A stretch of DNA of 6,006 nt from a candidate division CSSED10-310 bacterium (GCA_016932295.1 JAFGDC010000172.1:1-6006); one strand, 5' to 3'. Shown: positions 1 through 5,417, counted from the stretch's first letter. The notes: a model not told the origin generated them from the letters alone. Numbers and translations are program-made.

Positions 1-141
1 AAGCGGGATCTGGCGCTCTACCGACTGGTATTCGGACAGCCGCGCCAGGAAGACCTGCTGACCCATCTCTCGGAAAACATCGAATCGCAAGCGGTGGCGC
101 AGATCGTGAATGAATGGCGCATCTCCCTCCAGGCGCCTTGA
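1..141 (+). CDS. C-terminal end of an unrecognised protein (5' end outside window)
   Basis: Frame 1 is open from the first base to a TGA at 139-141, giving 46 residues that begin KRDLALYRLVFGQPRQEDLL and end NEWRISLQAP. The composition is that of a soluble, helical, charged tail, and codon use is GC-rich like the neighbours. The segment LYRLVFGQPRQEDLL is faintly reminiscent of C-terminal tails of large helicase-type proteins, but this is an impression and no catalytic motif lies in the visible part, so no function is assigned. The stop codon overlaps the -35 element proposed for the downstream NUDIX gene. The gene is on the same strand as NUDIX, 123 bases before it, so read-through cotranscription is also possible. 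Confidence 0.7.
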   Translation, partial: KRDLALYRLVFGQPRQEDLLTHLSENIESQAVAQIVNEWRISLQAP

Positions 142-167
142 CAGGCATGCCTTTCCGCACGTATGAG
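138..167 (+). promoter_or_regulatory. Candidate sigma70 promoter for the NUDIX gene
   Basis: A perfect -35 hexamer TTGACA (138-143) is followed after 18 bases by TATGAG (162-167), which matches TATAAT at 4 of 6 positions. Transcription would start near 174, leaving a leader of about 90 bases before the ATG at 265. The spacer contains a perfect 10-base palindrome, AGGCATGCCT (143-152), which could be an operator. The -35 lies on the stop codon of the preceding gene. Inferred from sequence match only. Confidence 0.4.
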
Positions 168-264
168 CTGCATTGGCAGATACTGATCCACTAACAACAG
201 TCACCGGTCCGGCACGAGATGCCACGAGAGGCGTTTCTGACCCGCCGGGCCAGGAAAATCGGTC

Positions 265-741
265 ATGAAGTATTGTCCATTGTGCGCCACACCACTGGTG
301 GCAAGACAACAAGACGGCAGGATTCGTCAACTATGCCCGGCCAAAGACTGCGGCTTCGTCTTCTGGGACAATCCCGTCCCCGTAGTGGCTGCCATCGTCG
401 AACATGAAGGGGCCGTTATTCTGGTCCGCCAATCCCAGTGGCCGGAAGGATTCCACGGACTCGTCACCGGCTTCCTCGAGCGGGACGAAACTCCTGAGCG
501 GGGCGTTCTGCGCGAGGTGAAGGAGGAACTGGACCTGGACGGCCGGGTGGTATCACTCGTGGGCGTCTATGAATTCATCAAGTGTAACCAGGTGCTCATC
601 GCCTACCATGTCATAGCTGAGGGCGCCGTTACCATCAACAATGAACTGGAATCATGGAAATCGGTGGCGCCCGACAAGCTCCAGCCATGGAACTCGGGGA
701 CCGGACGGTCGGTCAGGGACTGGCTGGATCAGCGGCGCTGA
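265..741 (+). CDS. NUDIX hydrolase with N-terminal zinc ribbon
   Basis: This 158-residue protein probably hydrolyses a nucleoside-diphosphate-linked compound (X) in the cytoplasm; the substrate cannot be read from sequence. An N-terminal zinc ribbon is shown by C4-x2-C7 and C24-x4-C29. The NUDIX box runs from G69 to L91 in the pattern G-x5-E-x7-R-E-V-K-E-E-L-D-L, with E75, R83, E84, E87 and E88 all present to bind metal. The usual glycine at box position 90 is Asp. The zinc ribbon plus NUDIX arrangement recalls the C-terminal half of NADH pyrophosphatase NudC, but the NudC N-terminal domain and its SQPWPFP specificity motif are absent, so NudC itself is unlikely. The C-terminus (GTGRSVRDWLDQRR) looks complete for this group. 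The start is supported by AGGA at 252-255, nine bases upstream. The 3' end overlaps the convergent porin-like gene by 13 bases. Confidence 0.93.
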   Translation: MKYCPLCATPLVARQQDGRIRQLCPAKDCGFVFWDNPVPVVAAIVEHEGAVILVRQSQWPEGFHGLVTGFLERDETPERGVLREVKEELDLDGRVVSLVGVYEFIKCNQVLIAYHVIAEGAVTINNELESWKSVAPDKLQPWNSGTGRSVRDWLDQRR

Positions 742-1067
742 TTTTCGCCGTCCTGGACATCGTAATGAATGAAACCAAGCTCCAGGTTGAAACCGTCGAA
801 TCCGTGGGCATACGAAACCGCACAATCCACCTCGAGCCACTCAGCGGTGTCCGAATCGTATTCCGCCCAGATATTTGCGCTGAATCCGCCGGCCGAGAGA
901 GTGGCGGACGGCTGCAGTTGCAGCGCCTCGTCCGACAGCCGCAGGCCACGCCAGAGGTAGCTCGAATAAGCGCCGAGCGCACCTTCGTAGCCGATATCCG
1001 CGGCATTGATCACGCGGAATGAAAGCAGCAGCGCCAGCACGGCACAAGTCTCGGTCTTCCCGTTCAT
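729..1067 (-). CDS. Truncated outer-membrane porin-like protein (TorF/Gcw_chp-like)
   Basis: About 112 residues. A signal peptide is clear: a short basic start, hydrophobic CAVLALLLSF, and likely cleavage after VINA. The mature part (ADIGYEGALGAYSSYLWRGL and onward) alternates aromatic and polar residues in short amphipathic strands, as in the family of small outer-membrane beta-barrels annotated TorF-like or Gcw_chp putative porins. Members known to me are about 200 or more residues, so this one appears to keep only the first half. It stops just after a strand ending GFIHYDVQDGEN, within the last bases of the convergent NUDIX gene. AGGAG overlaps the amtB stop and sits 9 bases before the ATG at 1067; another ATG at 1073 is only 3 bases from it, so 1067 is preferred. 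It lies directly downstream of amtB and is probably cotranscribed. A half barrel is unlikely to be functional; treat it as a possible pseudogene. Family assignment is by eye. Confidence 0.65.
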   Translation of the reverse strand: MNGKTETCAVLALLLSFRVINAADIGYEGALGAYSSYLWRGLRLSDEALQLQPSATLSAGGFSANIWAEYDSDTAEWLEVDCAVSYAHGFDGFNLELGFIHYDVQDGENQRR

Positions 1068-1079
1068 GTGCATCTTCTC

Positions 1080-2291
1080 CTACACGTCCATATAGGCTTC
1101 TTCGCCATGGAGTGACAGATCCAGCCCGGATTCCTCCTCGGCGAGAGACGCCTTCACCGGGGTGATCTTGTTGATGAGGATAAGCGCGACATAGGTGAAC
1201 AGGAATGCATAAAGGGAAGCGCCCAGCACCGCCACGGTTTCCTTCAGGAAGAAACCGGCACCACCGTGCAGCAGGCCGTCCTCGCCCGCGGGATTGATGG
1301 CCTTGCTCGCCAGGACGCCCAGCAGGATCACGCCGAGGGTGCCACCAACGCCGTGAACGCCCCACACGTCCAGGGCGTCATCCCAGCCCAGCCGCTGCTT
1401 CAGGTTGATGGCCAGGTAACAAACGCCGCCGGCGCAAATACCGATGACCACCGCCGCCTGCGGTGAAACGAAACCAGCCGCGGGAGTAATGGTGGCAAGC
1501 CCGGCAATGGAGCCGGTGAGCAGCCCGAGGAATTTCGGTTTCTTCTCCCTGAGCCACTCCACGAACAGCCAGGTAATGGCAGCGAAGGAGGCGGCAATAT
1601 CCGTATTGAGAAACGCCGTCGCGGTGATCTGATCCACCTGGAGTTCGGAACCGGCATTGAAACCGTACCAACCGAACCAGAGCAAGCCCGTGCCGAGGGC
1701 GACGAGAGGGATACTGTGCGGTCCCTTCTCGATGAAGGTCCGCTTGCCCACGAAGAAAACACATGCCAATGCAGCCATGCCTGCGATGGCATGCACCACG
1801 ATGCCGCCGGCGAAATCGAGCACCCCCCACTGCTGCAGCATGCCGCCGCCCCAGACCATGTGCACCATGGGAAAATACACGAACAGCAGCCAGATGGTCA
1901 GGAAGATGAGGTAAGCGGAGAACCGTATGCGGTTGGTGAATGCACCGGTGATCAGGGCTGGGGTGATGATGGCGAACATCATCTGGTACGCGATGAAAAC
2001 GATCAGGGGTATGGCGCTGCCGCTGAAGACAGCGCCGGGTGTTACGCCGTTCAGGAACATCATGTCGAGGTCGCCGATGATGCCGCCGACATCACCGGAG
2101 AAGCACAAGGAGTAACCGCACACAACCCAGAGGACTGTGGTCCAGCCTAGGGATACGAAGCTCTGTAGCATGATGGCCAGTACATTTTTTCTGCCCACCA
2201 GGCCGCCATAGAAAAACGCCAATCCTGGAGTCATGAGCATCACCAGGCTGGTTGCAACGAGCATGAAGCCAGTATTACCGGTATCGAACAT
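1080..2291 (-). CDS. amtB: Ammonium transporter (Amt family)
   Basis: A 403-residue inner-membrane channel that conducts ammonium/ammonia into the cytoplasm, with about 11 hydrophobic segments and no cleaved signal peptide. Family residues by E. coli AmtB role are all present: the outer phenylalanine gate F106 in YQMMF, W147 in MVWGGG, D159 in GVLDFAGG, the pore histidines H167 (VVHAIAG) and H313 (WGVHGVGG), and F211 with S215 in GFNAGS. The cytoplasmic tail (GLDLSLHGEEAYMDV) matches the conserved end with which P-II proteins interact, yet no glnK is in this window. The ATG at 2291 is chosen because GGAGG lies seven bases before it and the protein then begins MFDTGNTGFM like other Amt proteins; a longer reading from 2348 adds 19 residues with no such support. 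It lies downstream of a response regulator on the same strand (158-base gap) and upstream of the porin-like gene (stop-to-start gap of 12 bases). Confidence 0.97.
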   Translation of the reverse strand: MFDTGNTGFMLVATSLVMLMTPGLAFFYGGLVGRKNVLAIMLQSFVSLGWTTVLWVVCGYSLCFSGDVGGIIGDLDMMFLNGVTPGAVFSGSAIPLIVFIAYQMMFAIITPALITGAFTNRIRFSAYLIFLTIWLLFVYFPMVHMVWGGGMLQQWGVLDFAGGIVVHAIAGMAALACVFFVGKRTFIEKGPHSIPLVALGTGLLWFGWYGFNAGSELQVDQITATAFLNTDIAASFAAITWLFVEWLREKKPKFLGLLTGSIAGLATITPAAGFVSPQAAVVIGICAGGVCYLAINLKQRLGWDDALDVWGVHGVGGTLGVILLGVLASKAINPAGEDGLLHGGAGFFLKETVAVLGASLYAFLFTYVALILINKITPVKASLAEEESGLDLSLHGEEAYMDV

Positions 2292-2449
2292 GATCGCCTC
2301 CGTAATGTTGATGTCCGCGATGAGACTTCTGTCCAGAAAGCCTCCCAAGCCTGGACATTAGTGCGATCCCCCAGCATCGGCCATCAGGAGAATCCTGAAT
2401 CACGAGTGCGCGATCCCTGATCAATGATACGCATGATGCGCGGCGGGGA
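2292..2449 (-). promoter_or_regulatory. Gap upstream of amtB with repeated and palindromic elements
   Basis: This 158-base gap between the response-regulator stop and amtB holds no gene. It contains a direct repeat: on the + strand CACGAGTGCGCGATCCC (2401-2417) and CATTAGTGCGATCCC (2356-2370), about 45 bases apart and differing by a CG insertion and two substitutions. Between them is a perfect inverted repeat TCAGGA-GAA-TCCTGA (2384-2398). A third palindrome, CGCATGATGCG (2430-2440), lies just after the regulator stop. None is followed by a T-run, so they look more like protein-binding sites than an intrinsic terminator. I found no convincing sigma70 or sigma54 promoter. A regulatory role is inference. 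Confidence 0.35.
2297..2301 (-). promoter_or_regulatory. Ribosome binding site deciding the amtB start
   Basis: On the - strand GGAGG lies five to seven bases before the ATG at 2291. This near-ideal site fixes the amtB start and rules against the longer in-frame ATG at 2348. Confidence 0.8.
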
Positions 2450-3097
2450 TTACTTGATGTCAGTCAGACCGTTCCGCACCGCGTATTTGGTCAGTTCGGC
2501 TATGCTGTGCAGATCGAGCCTGTCCATGATGTTTTTACGGTGGGTTTCGATGGTTTTGGGGCTGACGTGCAGCGCGCCGGCGATTTCCTTGACCTTCATG
2601 CCCTCTGCCAACATCTGAAGGACTTCTCTTTCCCGGCCGCTGAGCAGCGCGAAGGGGGTCTCATCGGTGCGCTGCACAGGGCGTATCGCCGCCTCCACCA
2701 CGACGTTCGTGATCTGCGGACTGAGGTAGACACCGCCCGTCATGACCGTCTGGATCGCCGCCAGGAGATCCTTGAACGCGGAATCCTTCAGGACATACCC
2801 CCGCGCTCCGGCCCGCAGGGCCTCCAGGACAAACCCGCGGTCATCATGCATCGACAGGATGATCACATGGATCCCCGGTCGCTCCGCATGAAGCCGATGA
2901 GTCACTTCGATGCCGTTCAAACCGGGCATGGTGATGTCCAGCACCGCCACGTCGGGGGTCCTGGCCAACGCCTGGGACAGCGCATCCAGGCCATTCGATA
3001 CCGCCGCCACGATTTCGACCCGTCCCCGCTGTTCCAGCAATGATCCCAGGCCTTCGCGCACGATCCTGTGGTCATCCGCCAACAATACCCGAATCAC
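2450..3097 (-). CDS. NarL/FixJ-family response regulator
   Basis: A 215-residue cytoplasmic transcription factor, partner of the adjacent kinase. The receiver domain (about 1-120) has the acidic pair D8/D9, phospho-acceptor D54 in AVLDITMPG, the switch Ser at S82 and K104 in YVLKDS, so it should be phosphorylatable. The LuxR-type helix-turn-helix (about 150-210) reads LSGREREVLQMLAEGMKVKEIA followed by VSPKTIETHRKNIMDRL, the usual recognition helix region. The start is a GTG at 3095-3097 whose last bases overlap the kinase stop as GTGA, indicating translational coupling; AGGGGGAG lies 5-12 bases before it (3103-3110). Its targets are unknown. The next gene on the strand is amtB, so control of ammonium uptake is a reasonable guess. 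A narL, nreC or uhpA label would be unsupported. Confidence 0.95.
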   Translation of the reverse strand: MIRVLLADDHRIVREGLGSLLEQRGRVEIVAAVSNGLDALSQALARTPDVAVLDITMPGLNGIEVTHRLHAERPGIHVIILSMHDDRGFVLEALRAGARGYVLKDSAFKDLLAAIQTVMTGGVYLSPQITNVVVEAAIRPVQRTDETPFALLSGREREVLQMLAEGMKVKEIAGALHVSPKTIETHRKNIMDRLDLHSIAELTKYAVRNGLTDIK

Positions 3098-3840
3098 GGT
3101 GTCTCCCCCTGGCGGACCGGACAGCGCATGACCACCCTGGTGCCAGCGCCCGGGTGGGATGACACTTCCAACCCGCCGCCGAGATAGTTCATCCGCTCAC
3201 GGATGCTGAACAACCCGAACTCGTTGTCACCCCTGACCGATTCTGGTGAAAATCCCCTGCCATCATCCATCAGGGTGATGACCACCTGGTCCGCCATCTC
3301 GATACCCAGTTCGACGTGACTCGCCTCAGCATGCTTCACCACGTTGATCAGCAATTCCCTGACCGACCGGTACAAAATCCCCCTGATATCCTCTTCTATT
3401 GGCCTGAGAGGTTGCGAGACAATGAGTTCGATGCTCAATCCGTGCTGCCGCCGATACTGGTCAGCCAGCCACTGCAGGGCCGGCACCAACCCGAGTTCAT
3501 AGAGAATCGGAGGGCTTACCGCCATGGTGAGGTGACGGGTGAAATGGATGGCCTTGTCGAGCAGGTGCTGTATTTCGACAAGGTCCTGTTCGTGACCGCA
3601 GAACATCGTGTTGCCCTGAAAGGTGGAAAGCTTCATTTTTATGACGGCGAGGTACTGGCCGAGATGATCGTGCAGATCCTCGGCGATCCGGCGACGCGCC
3701 CGCGCTTCCGCCAGGGAGAGTTCAAGCGCCAGTTTCCTCAGGGCGGCCGCCTGATCCTCTTGATGGCCTTCCCCGCCGGTTTCATTGATTCTGGATGACC
3801 GTTTCAACCACTCACCGGTCCTTTCCGTAACGACGAGCAT
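3094..3840 (-). CDS. Cytoplasmic sensor-less histidine kinase (HisKA_3 / NarX-type)
   Basis: A 248-residue kinase that should autophosphorylate and pass phosphate to D54 of the following regulator. A charged, coiled-coil-like N-terminus (about 25-50) leads to a HisKA_3 dimerisation and phosphoacceptor helix, RRRIAEDLHDHLGQ, with H57. The HATPase_c domain has the N-box ELLINVVKHA (N166), the G1 box DDGRGF (192-197), the G2 region FGLFSIRERM (208-217) and GAGTRVV (231-237). There is no transmembrane segment and no recognisable PAS, GAF or other input domain, although such cores normally carry one. The frame upstream of 3840 is open to a stop near 3954 but offers no ATG, GTG or TTG. The ATG at 3840 has no clear RBS, so the start is uncertain; a TTG 11 codons in is an alternative. 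It overlaps the regulator by 4 bases, a typical two-component operon. Confidence 0.93.
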   Translation of the reverse strand: MLVVTERTGEWLKRSSRINETGGEGHQEDQAAALRKLALELSLAEARARRRIAEDLHDHLGQYLAVIKMKLSTFQGNTMFCGHEQDLVEIQHLLDKAIHFTRHLTMAVSPPILYELGLVPALQWLADQYRRQHGLSIELIVSQPLRPIEEDIRGILYRSVRELLINVVKHAEASHVELGIEMADQVVITLMDDGRGFSPESVRGDNEFGLFSIRERMNYLGGGLEVSSHPGAGTRVVMRCPVRQGETP

Positions 3841-3997
3841 TATAACAGGCCGACGAGCGGCAATCGACCCGCCGGCCGCCGTTGAAACCGATCCTGCTAC
3901 AATGCCAGAGTTTTTACTGTTTGAGACAGCGGAACAATCTCTGTCATTGTGTCATTGGGGGTCGTGCCCAGAATCGTGTAATCTTCACAGAAAAGCG

Positions 3998-4025
3998 TTT
4001 ATATTTTTACTGTTACGATGTCCAA
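3998..4025 (-). promoter_or_regulatory. Candidate promoter for the kinase-regulator operon
   Basis: On the - strand TTGGAC (4020-4025) is followed after 16 bases by TATAAA (3998-4003), which matches the -10 consensus at 5 of 6 positions. The spacer is AT-rich and includes the 11-mer AACAGTAAAAA, repeated downstream at 3911-3921. The -35 is weak (3 of 6). The transcript would carry a leader of about 150 bases before the kinase. Sequence match only. Confidence 0.35.
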
Positions 4026-4027
4026 CC

Positions 4028-4125
4028 CTTGATTTCATCAAGTCGGTGTGCCCCTGGGGCTGGCTACCTTCCCGGTGAAAGAAGCTATGATTCACGAAAT
4101 TCGTCATCACCTCCCGGGTTTCACC
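4028..4125. repeat. Cluster of inverted repeats, possible structured RNA
   Basis: Within 98 bases there are three independent inverted repeats: CTTGAT-TTC-ATCAAG (4028-4042), GCCCC-T-GGGGC (4050-4060), and a 7-base stem GGTGAAA/TTTCACC (4074-4080, 4119-4125). The last encloses a smaller near-palindrome centred on A4099. In RNA from either strand these could form successive stem-loops. No T-run follows on either strand, so this is not a classical terminator. Function unknown. Confidence 0.35.
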
Positions 4126-4198
4126 CCAACGAATCAAAGACGGTGGGCGTGGGGTCGCTTCACGGGTGGTGACAGCCCGGAAGACGCAGCAGTGCAAT

Positions 4199-4227
4199 CT
4201 GAACGGCTGTCTGTCGCCGGCGTTCAG
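4199..4227 (-). repeat. Inverted repeat at the end of the kinase-like gene
   Basis: CTGAACG (4199-4205) and CGTTCAG (4221-4227) form a perfect 7-base stem with a 15-base loop, and the stem includes the TGA stop codon of the P-loop gene. An inner alternative CGGC/GCCG pairing (4204-4207 with 4216-4219) is also possible. No U-tract follows on the - strand, so it is at best a factor-dependent terminator or an mRNA-stabilising hairpin. Confidence 0.35.
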
Positions 4228-4850
4228 CGGTGGCGGATGCGGTCGAACCCATCTTCGCCGGACGATGCCCTGCCGGTTTCCGAAGGTGTCGCGAAGTGTG
4301 CCCCTGGTGGTGCATTCACGTACCCAGAGATGGCTTTTTCGATGAGAACTGCCGCCTGTTCCGCGTTGGCACCGTCTATATCCACATGCATATCGGCATG
4401 GGAGAAAGATCGTCCGAAGTACCTGATATCATTTTTGATTTCAGTCAGATACAGCTTTTTCTCCCGGGCCGTGAGTCGCTTTTTCAGCGGTTTTGAATCG
4501 ATATCGTAGAACGCCAGGCGGCGGAGAATGTTCTCTGGCCGATCTCGGATTACCACCTTGAGACATGGAAATTGATGTATGACACCCAGATAGGGCTTCC
4601 TCAAACCGGTGGGAGGCAGGGCGATCACGCAAACCGGTTCGGCGGCTAATATCCGTTTGAGCACCACGGCGCACGCCCTACGGAACGAAGCGGTCGACAT
4701 GTGCAGATGCCGCAGGCGTTCAATGGAGGTCTCGTATTGTTTCTCGACCTCCACATCCAGATCGAAGAAGGCGTATCCGAGTCGCCGCGCCAGGATATCG
4801 CCGACGGTGGACTTGCCGACGCACGCGACACCGGCCAGCAGGATTCTCAC
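4224..4850 (-). CDS. Shikimate-kinase-like P-loop protein, function unassigned
   Basis: A 208-residue soluble P-loop protein. Walker A is G7-V-A-C-V-G-K13-S-T15, and F29-D30-L-D32 follows as in the DxD of shikimate kinase, then SIERL and F56-R57 at the places where that fold has its SI motif and substrate arginine. The glycine triplet that binds shikimate is replaced by ALPPTG (77-82). A conserved-looking block follows: FYDIDSK, then LTAREKKLYLTEIKNDIRYF (126-145), then GRSF and HVDID. This suggests a phosphotransferase or nucleotide-binding protein of the shikimate kinase fold with a different substrate. It resembles a family often labelled shikimate kinase in proteobacterial genomes; that label is doubtful here and aroK is not used. 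The last 30 residues (from about 178) are a polar, low-complexity extension beyond the normal end. The start is GTG at 4850, supported by AGGAGG seven bases upstream. Confidence 0.88.
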   Translation of the reverse strand: MRILLAGVACVGKSTVGDILARRLGYAFFDLDVEVEKQYETSIERLRHLHMSTASFRRACAVVLKRILAAEPVCVIALPPTGLRKPYLGVIHQFPCLKVVIRDRPENILRRLAFYDIDSKPLKKRLTAREKKLYLTEIKNDIRYFGRSFSHADMHVDIDGANAEQAAVLIEKAISGYVNAPPGAHFATPSETGRASSGEDGFDRIRHR

Positions 4851-4857
4851 TTCAGAC

Positions 4858-4863
4858 CCTCCT
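4858..4863 (-). promoter_or_regulatory. Ribosome binding site deciding the GTG start of the P-loop gene
   Basis: AGGAGG on the - strand ends seven bases before the GTG at 4850. It supports a GTG start that places the Walker A motif at residue 7, as normal for this fold. Confidence 0.8.
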
Positions 4864-4876
4864 GTTCACCTGTTTA

Positions 4877-5110
4877 TCATTCCCAAATTGTAGCTTCGGC
4901 GAGAATGCCGGTAAAGTCCGTTTTCAAGCCTTCCCGCCGATTTGCACCGGGATTTTTTACGTGTTCGTGCAGGCCGGGAACCCTTCGGGGGTGAGACATC
5001 TGTCCGGTGTCGTCACACGAAAACCTGACCTGCGATATAGGAAGCTTGCTGTCGCCACTTTTTTCTCCTTTCGAATCATGAAAGAAGACCTTATCCCTGG
5101 CGACAACCAT
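4877..5110 (-). CDS. Doubtful small ORF (77 aa), unrecognised
   Basis: An ATG-started frame on the - strand encodes a polar, Arg/Lys/Gly-rich peptide (starting MVVARDKVFFHDSKGEKSGD) without signal peptide, membrane segment or known motif. GGGAG lies about 12 bases before the ATG, a poor distance. It ends 26 bases before the P-loop gene, and the promoter proposed for that gene overlaps its last codons. Its third-codon-position GC is only modestly elevated compared with the neighbours. It may be a real small gene upstream of the P-loop gene or a chance open frame. Confidence 0.25.
   Translation of the reverse strand: MVVARDKVFFHDSKGEKSGDSKLPISQVRFSCDDTGQMSHPRRVPGLHEHVKNPGANRREGLKTDFTGILAEATIWE
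4887..4915 (-). promoter_or_regulatory. Sigma70-type promoter for the P-loop gene
   Basis: On the - strand TTTACC (4910-4915, 4 of 6 matches to TTGACA) is separated by exactly 17 bases from TACAAT (4887-4892, 5 of 6 matches to TATAAT). Transcription would start near 4880, giving a leader of about 30 bases that contains the AGGAGG site. Spacing and position fit the gene well. It lies inside the doubtful ORF at 4877-5110. Confidence 0.55.
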
Positions 5111-5244
5111 CTCTCGTTACTCCCTTTTTACAAGTGATTCCGTCTGGGCTGAATAACCTTGGCTCGGTGCTGCTGTCCTGTTTCCCCATTCTCCGGATAA
5201 GCCTACAAAAACCTGTCGGAAATCGATATTCACACTCTAATGCC

Positions 5245-5295
5245 TTGGGTGTCAACGTTTCGCGACGAAGATTACAACTTTACAGGTACGACCCC
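5245..5295. repeat. Repeat core, copy 1
   Basis: First exact copy of the 51-base core. It is preceded by CTCTAATGCC, a degenerate version of the CCCTAAnnCn that precedes copies 2 and 3, marking it as the left edge of the array. The core contains TTCG-CGA-CGAA, a small inverted repeat around TCGCGA. Confidence 0.9.
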
Positions 5296-5330
5296 ATCAC
5301 GCGCGACCCCATCACGCGCCCCCTAAGGCG

Positions 5331-5381
5331 TTGGGTGTCAACGTTTCGCGACGAAGATTACAACTTTACAGGTACGACCCC
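5331..5381. repeat. Repeat core, copy 2
   Basis: Exact copy of the core. Identity with copy 1 continues for a further 12 bases (ATCACGCGCGAC, to 5393), after which the intervals diverge through small changes such as GACCCC to GACACCC. Confidence 0.9.
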
Positions 5382-5417
5382 ATCACGCGCGACACCCATA
5401 ACGCACCCCCTAAATCC

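Larger units (their letters stand above)
3841..4223. other. 383-base gene-free stretch with repeats and hairpins
   Basis: No ORF here resembles a protein; those that exist are low-complexity readings crossing palindromes. Visible structure: the 11-mer TTTTTACTGTT at 3911-3921 and again at 4004-4014; GACAG/CTGTC (3925-3929 with 3941-3945); a perfect hairpin CTTGAT-TTC-ATCAAG (4028-4042); the palindrome GCCCCTGGGGC (4050-4060); and GGTGAAA/TTTCACC (4074-4080 with 4119-4125) enclosing ACGAA-A-TTCGT (4094-4104). On the + strand an isolated extended -10, TGCTACAAT (3895-3903), has no matching -35. The region could be the leader of the kinase operon on the - strand or hold a small RNA. I do not recognise any known RNA family. 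Confidence 0.4.

Noticed and set aside
841..1365. 174-residue - strand ORF
   Set aside because: It overlaps amtB and the porin-like gene in another frame; an Arg/Gly-rich composition typical of shadow frames in GC-rich DNA.
1716..2150. 144-residue + strand ORF antisense to amtB
   Set aside because: It lies wholly within the well-supported amtB gene and has no motif.
2292..2449. Sigma54 promoter for amtB
   Set aside because: No GG-N10-GC element in a TGGCAC/TTGC context was found in the gap.
2507..3043. 178-residue + strand ORF antisense to the response regulator
   Set aside because: Antisense shadow of a clearly recognised receiver/LuxR-type gene.
3895..3903. Extended -10 TGCTACAAT on the + strand
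   Set aside because: There is no -35 at suitable spacing (TTGAAA is only 10 bases away) and no + strand gene follows.
3985..4197. 70-residue - strand ORF upstream of the kinase
   Set aside because: It crosses several palindromes, has unremarkable polar sequence and no conserved motif; the internal ATG with GGAGG is too close (two bases) for a good start.
4048..4509. 153-residue + strand ORF
   Set aside because: Half of it is antisense to the P-loop gene; no RBS or recognisable domain.
4932..4958. Intrinsic terminator on the + strand (TCCCG, loop, CGGGA, TTTTTT)
   Set aside because: The five-base stem with an 11-base loop is weak and no + strand gene lies upstream for it to terminate. Probably chance, though the T6 run is real.
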